DNA from: an uncultured Bacilli bacterium
GTDB lineage: Bacteria; Bacillota_I; Bacilli_A; RF39; UBA660
Length of the DNA: 13,490 bases
Direction of reading: 5' to 3'
Assembly: GCA_944333305.1 (NCBI GenBank)
Contig: CALVKV010000031.1
Location: 1 to 13,490, forward strand
The notes under the pieces are model-generated. The model had not been told where the DNA came from. It did no database searches and was given only the letters and a program-made list of their open reading frames with translations. The position numbers were made by a program, and so were the translations under genes. Of the stretch, positions 7,142-13,490 are shown piece by piece (the stretch's first letter is position 1; each line of letters begins with the position of its first letter).

Positions 7142-9430
7142 TTAATCATTTATACCTTTAATAGTCTTTTCACTCACTTCTTTAACTACTTTTTTCTTTT
7201 TATTATGTTTTCTTTTTTTACTTGCAAAGAAAACATATAAACTTCCTGCTAGTAGTAATGATGAATAAGTACCAGCGATTAGGCCTACTATCATGGCAAC
7301 ATTAAAGGTTAATATTTCTCTACTACCCATTATTAGTAAGGCTAGTACTGGAAGAAGTGTTGTTAGAGATGTATAAATACTTCTAGACATTGTATCTTTA
7401 ATACTAACATTAACTACTTCTTTAAGTTCATCTTTACTTAGATTATCTTTATCTTTCTTTCTTAAATTCTCACGGACTCTATCAAAGACAACGATTGTAT
7501 TATTAATTGAATAACCTATGATAGCAAGTACTGCTGCTATAAACATTGAATTTACTTCTACTCTTAAAAGAATAACAGAAGCTACCATCATAAGAGCATC
7601 ATGTACTAGACAAATAACTGATGAAATACCATAACTGAATTTGAATCTAAAGGTAATATATAAAATTATACCAATCAAAGAGATAACGATAGAGAATATA
7701 GCATTTTTAATTAGATCTTGTTTAACAACGTTAGAGACAACACCAATATCAACACTAGTATTATATTTTTCAAGGAAATAACTTTCTACCTCATCAACTT
7801 CGTTTTCTTTTAATTCATCACTTACTCTAATATCAGTTTCACTACTAGTAATATCAATGCTTACTTCATCTAAGTCTAACTCTTTTAAATCACTTTTTAA
7901 ATCTTTTAGAGATATTTCCGTAGTAGCAAGAGTAATATCGCTACCTGCCCTAAAATCAATACCAAGATTCATTCCTTTAAAAGCAAACATAACGACTGAT
8001 GCAAGTATAACAATTAGACTGAAGGCTGCAAAGAATTTACTAAGTCCTAAATAATTATAAGTCTTCTTTTTCTCATCTTGTTTAATATTTTCTTCGTGAA
8101 CACCAATAAAGAGATTTAATTTATTATCAAAATATTTAGTTTTAACAAACATTTTCATTAATATTCTAGTAATACCTACCATTGTAATCATTGTTACAAT
8201 AATATTAATGATAAGCATAGTAGCAAAACCTTTAACACTAGATTCTCCTAAATAGAACATTATAATGGCAACTAGTAATGTTGTAAGGTTAGCATCAAGG
8301 ATCGTTCCAAAGCTTGCTTTACTACCATTTTTGAAAGCTGTTTCTAAACTTCTTCCTTTAAGTAGTTCTTCTTTAATACGAGAATATGTTAAGACGTTAG
8401 CATCAACAGCCATACCAATACCAAGTATTAAAGCAGCTATTCCAGGAAGAGTTAAGACTCCACCTACTAGCCAAAAGGCCGCAAAGACAAATAAGGTATA
8501 TAAAAGTATCGATACTGCTGAAATGATACCAGCAAAATTATAAATACCTATTAAAAGAATTATAATAGCAAGAACACCAGCAATTCCTGCATACATTGTC
8601 ATAGTAAGAGTTGCGTCTCCAAAACTAGCTCCTACTGTTTTACTAGATACTTCTGTTAGTTTAGCAGGTAAGCTTCCAGAGTTAATTAAATCAACTAAAT
8701 TACTGGCTTCCTCTTCACTAAAGCTACCTTGAATAATAACATCGCTAGCAAAGCCTTCACTAACAGTAGCAGCACTTATACAATTACTCTCGTCTGTTCC
8801 ACACATACTTCCTTCACTAGCATAAGAATCTGTCATTTCGTTGTAATCTAGCCAGATAACAATAACATTATTTTCGTAATCTTTAACAGCATTAGTTACT
8901 TTATAGAATGTATCTTTATCTTTAACAGCAAGACTAACAGCAGGTCTACCACTTGAATCTGTTGTAAGTCTAGCACCACCTGCGTCTAAGACATCACTAG
9001 TCATTAATAAATTATCTTCACTATCTCTAAATGTTAAAGTAGCAACCGTAGATAGGGTATCTCGTGCTTCTTCTTTATTAGTAACACCTGCTAGTTTTAC
9101 TCTGATTCTATTATCACCTTCTAGAGTAATTTCTGGCTCACTGACACCTAAAGTATCAATACGTTTAAGCATACTCCTGTAAGTAGCGTTTAATATATCA
9201 CTATTCATTTCACTACCATCAATAGGACTAACTTCATAAAGTATTTCAAAGCCTCCTTGTAAGTCTAGTCCAAAGTTTAATGATTTAAATAATGGCACTA
9301 TTAAGAAGCAAACAATAGCAGCAATTACTACTAAGATAGCTGTTTTGCCTAACATTTTCTTCTTTTCAGGAACCATCTTTTTTCTTTCTTTTTTTATCTT
9401 TTTTTCTTTAACTTTCTTTTCTTTCTTCAT
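7142..9430 (-). CDS. secDF: Fused protein-export protein SecDF
   Basis: A 762-residue SecD-SecF fusion that uses the proton gradient to complete translocation through SecYEG. A very Lys-rich cytosolic N terminus precedes TM1 (about 28-48). The SecD signature FGLDLQGGFEILYEV is at 53-67, and the extracytoplasmic P1 domain contains a Cys pair (210 and 217). The TM4 motif GMAVDANVLTYSRIKEE (Asp 343) is intact. The SecF half starts near 465 with MNLGIDFRAGSDI (487-499) and ends in a basic tail. In the SecF TM motif the sequence is GYSINNTIVVFDRVRE: residue 644 is Asn where Asp is usual (SINDT). GGAGGTG upstream supports the start. It probably helps export the surface protein encoded next door, which is inference. 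Confidence 0.97.
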   Translation of the reverse strand: MKKEKKVKEKKIKKERKKMVPEKKKMLGKTAILVVIAAIVCFLIVPLFKSLNFGLDLQGGFEILYEVSPIDGSEMNSDILNATYRSMLKRIDTLGVSEPEITLEGDNRIRVKLAGVTNKEEARDTLSTVATLTFRDSEDNLLMTSDVLDAGGARLTTDSSGRPAVSLAVKDKDTFYKVTNAVKDYENNVIVIWLDYNEMTDSYASEGSMCGTDESNCISAATVSEGFASDVIIQGSFSEEEASNLVDLINSGSLPAKLTEVSSKTVGASFGDATLTMTMYAGIAGVLAIIILLIGIYNFAGIISAVSILLYTLFVFAAFWLVGGVLTLPGIAALILGIGMAVDANVLTYSRIKEELLKGRSLETAFKNGSKASFGTILDANLTTLLVAIIMFYLGESSVKGFATMLIINIIVTMITMVGITRILMKMFVKTKYFDNKLNLFIGVHEENIKQDEKKKTYNYLGLSKFFAAFSLIVILASVVMFAFKGMNLGIDFRAGSDITLATTEISLKDLKSDLKELDLDEVSIDITSSETDIRVSDELKENEVDEVESYFLEKYNTSVDIGVVSNVVKQDLIKNAIFSIVISLIGIILYITFRFKFSYGISSVICLVHDALMMVASVILLRVEVNSMFIAAVLAIIGYSINNTIVVFDRVRENLRKKDKDNLSKDELKEVVNVSIKDTMSRSIYTSLTTLLPVLALLIMGSREILTFNVAMIVGLIAGTYSSLLLAGSLYVFFASKKRKHNKKKKVVKEVSEKTIKGIND

Positions 9431-9469
9431 TGTTTACTACACCTCCAAATATACTTCTTTTATAATGTT

Positions 9470-9739
9470 TTATATTATTTCTAGGTTCTCTTTTCTAGTA
9501 GAAAGACTATCTTTAAGATATTTATCTAATAGTTTATTATCACAATTTAAGATATCACTAACTATATCACTTAATTCCAAATTATGAGCTTTAGACCATT
9601 TAGTAAGAATTAAATAATTCCAGACATCATTTTTATGAATATAACGGTATCCAAGTCTATCAAGTTCACTTTTTTTAGCATCAAGTGCTGGTTCGATCAT
9701 TTGATACAACTCCTCTTTGCTATTAAAAGTAAAATCCAT
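9470..9739 (-). CDS. ComN-like post-transcriptional regulator
   Basis: A small 89-residue protein matching the ComN (YrzD)/post-transcriptional regulator family in pattern: an N-terminal LYQMIEPALDAKKSELDRLGY helix, then DVWNYLILTKWSKAH, then a C-terminal helix LSDIVSDILNCDNKLLDKYL. In B. subtilis ComN acts on the 5' UTR of comE mRNA and its gene is next to secDF, exactly as here, so position and sequence agree. It has no membrane segment. The start is the ATG at 9739. AGGAAAGG lies rather far upstream, and GTGAT is closer. It is the first gene of the operon from the promoter near 9774. What RNA it controls here is unknown. Confidence 0.82.
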   Translation of the reverse strand: MDFTFNSKEELYQMIEPALDAKKSELDRLGYRYIHKNDVWNYLILTKWSKAHNLELSDIVSDILNCDNKLLDKYLKDSLSTRKENLEII

Positions 9740-9773
9740 AAGATATCACAGCCTTTCCTACCAAACTAATATT

Positions 9774-9782
9774 ATTATAGCA
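9774..9782 (-). promoter_or_regulatory. Extended -10 promoter of comN-secDF-rel-dtd operon
   Basis: A perfect TATAAT (9774-9779, minus strand) is preceded by TGC, giving an extended -10. The -35 region is poor (TTCTTT/CTTTAA-like), as is common with extended -10 elements. It lies 34 nt from the comN-like start codon, directly downstream of the surface-gene terminator. Confidence 0.65.
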
Positions 9783-9802
9783 TTTATCTTTTATTTTTAA
9801 AG

Positions 9803-9840
9803 AAAAAACTGATAAATATGATAAAAAACATACTTATCAG
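9803..9840 (-). terminator. Strong terminator of the surface-protein gene
   Basis: A 12-bp stem (9809-9820 with 9829-9840; one position is G-U on the minus-strand RNA) has an 8-nt loop and is followed by six T's (A's at 9803-9808 on plus). It lies 9 nt after the stop codon of the surface gene. Confidence 0.85.
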
Positions 9841-9849
9841 TTTAATATT

Positions 9850-11703
9850 TTATTGTAATTCTATCGTAAATGGGTCTTGTTTTGTTCCGGTTCCTCCAGT
9901 TATAACGACGTTAGATTTTAGATTTACTAATGGGCGGACACCGTTCGCGTTGGTCGGAGTGCTGTAGCCCGTGTCGCCGTCGTAGTAGACGTAACGCACG
10001 TTGGCCGCACTATATGGGGTCAATGTCCAATAAGATGTTGTTAAACCTGTACTAGAACTTCCTCCTTTAACTGTATATCTTTCAAATTGCCCTGACATCA
10101 ATTCTCCCATTCGTAGTAATCCTACTTTAGCATTTGTTGTTGAACTAGTTAGACCACTCATATTAGTATCTGTATATTTTGCCAATCTGTAATTTGCACC
10201 ACTACCTACAGTTCCTAAATACCAAGTTGTACTATCTTCTATCATATTACTATATGTATTTCCTACATAATCTGTTAGATATGTCCTATTTAAGAATGTT
10301 CCCATTGTTGTTGTACTAGAATACAAATAATTTCCTAATGCACTTGTTATGAAACTTCCTCCACTCTTTAATGGTTCTGCACTAGTTATTTTTGTTAAAC
10401 CACTAGTCTCATGACTTACTATTCTATATAAAGTATTTTCTCCTGTTCCAAAAGTTATATATTCACCACTATATCTTGTATTTAACATAGTTCCTGATAA
10501 ATCAGTATCATTATCTCCTTCTAAGCGATATGGGTTATCTATTGTTCCATTACCATTTACGATTTTGACGCTAGATTTTAGATTTATAGATGGGCGGACA
10601 CCGCGCGCGCTGGTCGGATCGTTGCTGCGCGCGCTGCCGGTGCGGTGGACAACACGCACGTAGGACGTACTATATGGTGTTAATGTCCAAAAGTAAAGCC
10701 CATTATTTAAATATCCATTACTATAAGTTGTTCCATGATAACTAGACTGATACTCATACATATTTAACAACCCTACCGAAGCCGTTACAGTTGTTGTTCC
10801 ATTTGGTCTTTGTATACTTCCTAAACTAGTTGCATCTAATGTCGCATCCCATGTCGCATCTGTTACAATGAACTTCTCATAATCTCTTAAATTTCCTAAG
10901 AATCCATCTACAGAAGTATCATTTAACCACATTTCCATATGACTATCTTCAAAAGCTGTATTTCTACTTGCATTATATGGAATAGCACTTATATCCCACT
11001 GAGTAACTAATTTAGTTGTCTTTGCCTCATTATTAACAGATACCGCTCTCCATAACTTTCCACTATACCAGATGTAATTATTAGGGTCAGTTCCTGTTAT
11101 AAAGGTATCTGTTCCATCATCATACGTGTCTCCATTAGGTCCTTGATCCGATAAAACAAAATCTACTACTGTATCTTTTGGAGCTTCTTCAAATAAATGT
11201 CCATTACTAGGTAGACTTAAATCATTATAATCAAGTCCTACCCCGACTCCTAAATTTATTGTTACACTACTATTAGAATTATTTGATATTCTTATTGTAT
11301 AAGTATTACTAGAACCACTAGCACCACTTGTTTCTAAGTTTATTCCTACTGCTGCTGGAGGAATATTTAATCCTTCATCTGCAACATACCCTACTGTTAC
11401 ATCACTAGGTAGACTTCCTTCATAATAGAAATTAAATCTTGCAACTCTATTATTTGGATTACTTAAAGTTACACTAAACTCTTCTGTTGTATTTGCTGGT
11501 ACAGATAAAACATTACTTTCTTCCCCATCTACTTGTAAATTATATTCTAAGTTACCTGTTACAATACTTACGGCATTACTCTTCTCTTTTGATACTGTAA
11601 ACATAGCATAAGAAAAGTATCCTCCTAATATTAATAAAGAAATTAATATTACGCCTAGCATATATATCTTACTAAAACTTGTTTCTAAAAATAGTTTTTT
11701 CAT
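9850..11703 (-). CDS. Surface-anchored DGR-type target protein with two variable modules
   Basis: A 617-residue exported protein. A signal anchor/TM (about 12-34: YMLGVILISLLILGGYFSYAMF) is followed by a beta-rich Ser/Asn-rich domain (about 36-170) whose YFSYAMF...GNLEYNL pattern recalls camelysin/TasA-like folds. Then come two homologous modules (about 210-382 and 414-604). Each contains a (I/Y)W-YSGKLWR or TLYRIVS strand, a VGLL(N/R)M segment, WTLTPYS, a variable stretch, GVRP, NLKS and a GTxxxP(Y/F) end. The layout resembles DUF6273/C-type-lectin-like domains targeted by DGRs. Each variable stretch is a VR candidate (342-371 and 562-591). I start at 11703 because AGGAG lies about 9 nt upstream; an in-frame ATG at 11757 lacks one. 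Monocistronic, with promoter and terminator. DGR targeting is inferred from substitution pattern; ligand unknown. Confidence 0.88.
   Translation of the reverse strand: MKKLFLETSFSKIYMLGVILISLLILGGYFSYAMFTVSKEKSNAVSIVTGNLEYNLQVDGEESNVLSVPANTTEEFSVTLSNPNNRVARFNFYYEGSLPSDVTVGYVADEGLNIPPAAVGINLETSGASGSSNTYTIRISNNSNSSVTINLGVGVGLDYNDLSLPSNGHLFEEAPKDTVVDFVLSDQGPNGDTYDDGTDTFITGTDPNNYIWYSGKLWRAVSVNNEAKTTKLVTQWDISAIPYNASRNTAFEDSHMEMWLNDTSVDGFLGNLRDYEKFIVTDATWDATLDATSLGSIQRPNGTTTVTASVGLLNMYEYQSSYHGTTYSNGYLNNGLYFWTLTPYSTSYVRVVHRTGSARSNDPTSARGVRPSINLKSSVKIVNGNGTIDNPYRLEGDNDTDLSGTMLNTRYSGEYITFGTGENTLYRIVSHETSGLTKITSAEPLKSGGSFITSALGNYLYSSTTTMGTFLNRTYLTDYVGNTYSNMIEDSTTWYLGTVGSGANYRLAKYTDTNMSGLTSSTTNAKVGLLRMGELMSGQFERYTVKGGSSSTGLTTSYWTLTPYSAANVRYVYYDGDTGYSTPTNANGVRPLVNLKSNVVITGGTGTKQDPFTIELQ
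9931..10017 (-). repeat. Candidate DGR variable region, C-terminal copy
   Basis: A GC-rich patch (about 65% over 9931-10010) inside an AT-rich gene, aligning without gaps to 10591-10677 (offset exactly 660). Between 9944 and 10008 the two differ at 23 positions: 13 first, 9 second and 1 third codon position. Adenine appears on the coding strand in one copy at 17 of these, and in neither at 6. All fit A-to-N change from a template rich in AAC codons. It ends in GGTGTCCGCCCA (9931-9942), a GC-rich invariant stretch that would suit the initiation-of-mutagenic-homing site. It lies 26 codons from the stop, the usual VR location. Confidence 0.8.
10591..10677 (-). repeat. Candidate DGR variable region, internal copy
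   Basis: Second copy of the variable patch, at the end of the first module, about 71% GC over 10591-10670. It shares all non-variable positions and the invariant GGTGTCCGCCCA end with the copy at 9931-10017, yet encodes a different residue at nearly every variable codon. Homology extends about 20 bp beyond either side (roughly 10567-10690) and then falls off abruptly at nucleotide level. Confidence 0.78.
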
Positions 11704-11786
11704 TAGATTCACTCCTATTAATTTAGCATATACTTTTTTATAGAAATCATACACCATGTATAATTACCTATATCTTACTTATTTTG

Positions 11787-11816
11787 ATTATACATCAATT
11801 AATAGCAGTAATACAA
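11787..11816 (-). promoter_or_regulatory. Promoter of the surface-protein gene
   Basis: On the minus strand TTGTAT (11811-11816) and a perfect TATAAT (11787-11792) are separated by 18 nt. This gives a 5' leader of about 75 nt before the start at 11703. A small inverted repeat (ATACA/TGTAT, 11749-11761) lies in that leader. Confidence 0.6.
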
Positions 11817-11858
11817 GTACCATGTTTGCATTTTACTTCTTTTAATTGTAAAATAAGT

Positions 11859-11864
11859 TATAAT
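11859..11864 (+). promoter_or_regulatory. -10 element of the IMPACT-family gene
   Basis: A perfect TATAAT lies 28 nt upstream of the start at 11893. The -35 is weak (TTCTTT-like at a 16-nt spacing). With the surface-gene promoter it forms a divergent pair in the 189-bp intergenic region. Confidence 0.5.
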
Positions 11865-11892
11865 AAAATTTAAAGAAAGCTAGAGATAAATT

Positions 11893-12474
11893 ATGAAAAG
11901 TATTATAAATGAAGAAACATTTGAAATAACTATTAAAAACTCTAAATTTATAGGAATAATTAAACATGTTGAATCTAAAGATGATATTAGAAATATTTTA
12001 AAAGACTTAAAAGATAAATATAATAATGCTACTCATTATTGTTATGCTTTTACATTGATTAATGATAAAGGTTTCAGTGATGATGGTGAGCCTAATAAAA
12101 CAGCAGGAGTACCTATTTTAAAGGTAATAGAAAGTGAAGATTTAGTAAATGTCTTAGTAGTTGTTATTAGATACTTTGGTGGTATTAAACTAGGCCCAGG
12201 AGGCCTTATTAGAGCTTATTCTAATACCTGTAAAGAAGTTATTAATAAATCTACTTTAGTAGAATTAATTAAAGGAATAGAGGCATCTATTACCTTTAAT
12301 TACTCTAAAGAAAAAGAGATTAACTACTTACTTAAAGATAGTATTATAAAAAGTAAATCATATGAAGAAACCTGTACTTATATAATAGAGACTACTAAAG
12401 AAGTATTAGATAGTATCTCTAGCCTTGTAACAATAAACTATAAGCATGAAAAAATAATTCCTAAACTTAACTAG
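11893..12474 (+). CDS. yigZ: IMPACT/YigZ (UPF0029) family protein
   Basis: A 193-residue cytosolic protein of the YigZ/YvyE/IMPACT family. The N-terminal UPF0029 domain shows SKFIGIIKHV, ATHYCYAF (about 46-53), DDGEPNKTAGVPIL (about 63-76) and VVVIRYFGGIKLGPGGLIRAY (about 95-115). The C-terminal EF-G domain IV-like part is about 120-190, so the length is near normal (about 200). The molecular role of bacterial members is unsettled; a link to translation or stress is suggested from eukaryotic IMPACT. It is the only plus-strand gene. Only a weak AGAGA ribosome site precedes the ATG. The TAG stop is shared in a CTAG with the converging gene. Confidence 0.95.
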   Translation: MKSIINEETFEITIKNSKFIGIIKHVESKDDIRNILKDLKDKYNNATHYCYAFTLINDKGFSDDGEPNKTAGVPILKVIESEDLVNVLVVVIRYFGGIKLGPGGLIRAYSNTCKEVINKSTLVELIKGIEASITFNYSKEKEINYLLKDSIIKSKSYEETCTYIIETTKEVLDSISSLVTINYKHEKIIPKLN

Positions 12475-12484
12475 GAATTATTTT
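12451..12484. terminator. Bidirectional terminator spanning two converging stop codons
   Basis: A perfect 13-bp inverted repeat (12451-12463 with 12472-12484) encloses an 8-nt loop. T-rich 3' arms occur on both strands (TTATTTT on plus, TTATTTTTTC on minus). It is built from the last codons of both converging genes. Stem is AT-rich with a GG/CC core. Confidence 0.65.
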
Positions 12485-13490
12485 CATTAAAGAATTCTTT
12501 ATTATTATTTTTTATTATATTAATATTATTACTACTTGTCTTAATAGTAACTTTATATTCATTTAACTTATCATAATTGTAAATCTTACCCTCTTTAATA
12601 TCATCACTTACTTTATCTAAAGCGTCCTTAAAACTAAATTCTTTAGGACTATCCATATAGACTAATAAATTATTATTATGTACTTCTATTTCTATATTAT
12701 TATTTATTAAGTAATCATAATAAGTAACATCTACCTCTACTTTATCTGTTAGACTATCATCTACTACATACTCTATATCATTATAGTAATATCCTATAGT
12801 CTTAAAATCACTTGCCATAGGAAGTGTTTCTCTTATCTCTTTAGTATTTACATCTTTAGGTAAACTATCTACATAAGTTAAAGAGAAGAATTCAAAGGCA
12901 AAGATGATGGAACCTATAATAATTATTATTAGAGATATAAGTAGTGTAATCATTACTCTTTTATAGTTATTCTTATGGTTTATAACAAAGTTAAGAGGCA
13001 CTTCAAAACATAAAGCACTGATTATTATACCTGCAATAGTCCATAAAAGTACTCCTATTAAAGGAAGTCCTTTAATAACAAATAATACTTCAAAGCCTAA
13101 CATAACAGCAAGTACTACTATACATATAAGGGGAGCGAAAAGAAATAATACTACAAAGAACTTAATAATATAAATAATTATCTTAGCAAGTAATCTTGTT
13201 AAAGAATTACTATTACTACTATCTTTAATAATTACTTTCTCTACTTCTTCTACTCTCTTCTCTTTAACTTTTTCTACTATCTCTTTGTCAGTATCTTCTT
13301 TAATTTTAATTCTATCTAAATATTTAATCTTTAAGACATAGACAAATATAACTATAGAGAAAACACTATATAAGATATCTACTATTAACCTAAATATAGT
13401 ATTTAGTGTAGGTCCTACATAAGTAATACCATATAAAAGATTAGTACCTATTAAGTTTTCTATAATATCTTTAGGAATTGTACCTACTAA
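12471..13490 (-). CDS. Multi-pass membrane protein of unknown function, 5' partial
   Basis: I do not recognise the family. The reading frame is open from the right edge of the window to the stop at 12471 (339 residues seen), so the first ATG in frame (13103) is internal and the true start lies outside. From the edge: a hydrophobic segment (FRLIVDILYSVFSIVIFVYVL), a charged coiled-coil-like stretch rich in Lys, Glu and Val (KEIVEKVKEKRVEEVEK), a long TM (IIIYIIKFFVVLFLFAPL) and two further hydrophobic segments. A last TM (MITLLISLIIIIIGSIIFAF) leads to an extracytoplasmic beta-rich C-terminal domain of about 130 residues ending in an Asn-rich tail. The layout (TM bundle plus C-terminal extracellular beta domain) recalls envelope-stress proteins of the PspC/LiaF type, but no diagnostic motif is visible. 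Confidence 0.8.
   Translation of the reverse strand, partial: LVGTIPKDIIENLIGTNLLYGITYVGPTLNTIFRLIVDILYSVFSIVIFVYVLKIKYLDRIKIKEDTDKEIVEKVKEKRVEEVEKVIIKDSSNSNSLTRLLAKIIIYIIKFFVVLFLFAPLICIVVLAVMLGFEVLFVIKGLPLIGVLLWTIAGIIISALCFEVPLNFVINHKNNYKRVMITLLISLIIIIIGSIIFAFEFFSLTYVDSLPKDVNTKEIRETLPMASDFKTIGYYYNDIEYVVDDSLTDKVEVDVTYYDYLINNNIEIEVHNNNLLVYMDSPKEFSFKDALDKVSDDIKEGKIYNYDKLNEYKVTIKTSSNNINIIKNNNKEFFNENNS

Noticed and set aside
9345..9587. Plus-strand frames antisense to secDF, rel and others
   Set aside because: They lie opposite clear conserved genes, lack ribosome sites and show no family features; they are shadows.
9931..10677. GC-rich patches as recently transferred DNA or sequencing artefacts
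   Set aside because: They are in frame, bounded by homologous AT-rich coding sequence, and their differences follow a codon-position and adenine-template rule that transfer or error would not produce.
9850..11703. Ordinary tandem domain duplication with diversifying selection as full explanation
   Set aside because: Selection alone would not keep all third codon positions but one identical within the patches while the rest of the modules diverged. Gene conversion alone would erase, not create, the first and second position differences.
11749..11761. ATACA/TGTAT inverted repeat as operator or riboswitch in the surface-gene leader
   Set aside because: The arms are only 5 bp in an AT-rich leader, and no known riboswitch or T-box core is visible.
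1..13490. A template repeat, reverse transcriptase or Avd gene in the window
   Set aside because: No RT motif appears in any long frame, and the invariant VR end occurs only at the two VR sites on either strand.
1..13490. tRNA, rRNA or CRISPR array
   Set aside because: No tRNA-like cloverleaf with GGTTCRA-type arm, no rRNA segment and no regularly spaced short repeats were seen.

Overview
The window comes from a very AT-rich Bacillota genome. The base composition, the comN-like/secDF/rel/dtd gene order, the fused SecDF and the DUF177-rpmF pair suggest an uncultured gut Bacilli lineage near the Mollicutes (RF39/Erysipelotrichales-like). This placement is inferred. Coding regions read cleanly with TAA, TAG and TGA as stops. 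Most promoters I could place are extended -10 types (TGn before the hexamer), several with 17-nt spacers.

Layout: (1) 1-137 holds two hairpins and a possible insertion-sequence end. (2) 138-2107 is accessory: a truncated Rpn/PD-(D/E)XK nuclease gene and two tandem paralogous two-TM proteins of unknown function, each with its own, also duplicated, promoter. (3) 2163-3444 is a compact minus-strand operon: HD-domain phosphohydrolase, DUF177 (YceD), and ribosomal protein L32 (rpmF), with a clear promoter and terminator. L32 carries an N-terminal extension resembling the Prp-cleaved leader of ribosomal protein L27. (4) 3465-9779 is a minus-strand housekeeping operon: ComN-like regulator, SecDF, Rel (ppGpp synthetase/hydrolase), D-aminoacyl-tRNA deacylase and an AI-2E family permease. 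(5) 9803-11816 is one minus-strand gene for a membrane-anchored surface protein of 617 residues with two tandem ligand-binding-like modules. (6) 11893-13490 is an IMPACT/YigZ protein converging on a multi-pass membrane protein that runs off the right edge.

The standout is the surface gene. Each module ends in a GC-rich patch (about 65-71% GC by hand count in an AT-rich genome). The two patches lie exactly 660 bp apart and differ at 23 positions, 22 of them first or second codon positions. Every difference fits replacement of adenines in a shared AAC-rich template. This is the signature of the variable regions (VRs) of a diversity-generating retroelement (DGR), here with two VRs in one protein. 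No reverse transcriptase, Avd or template repeat is in the window, so the machinery must lie elsewhere. A Sec-exported, anchored protein with two hypervariable faces suggests diversified binding at the cell surface; that role is inference.
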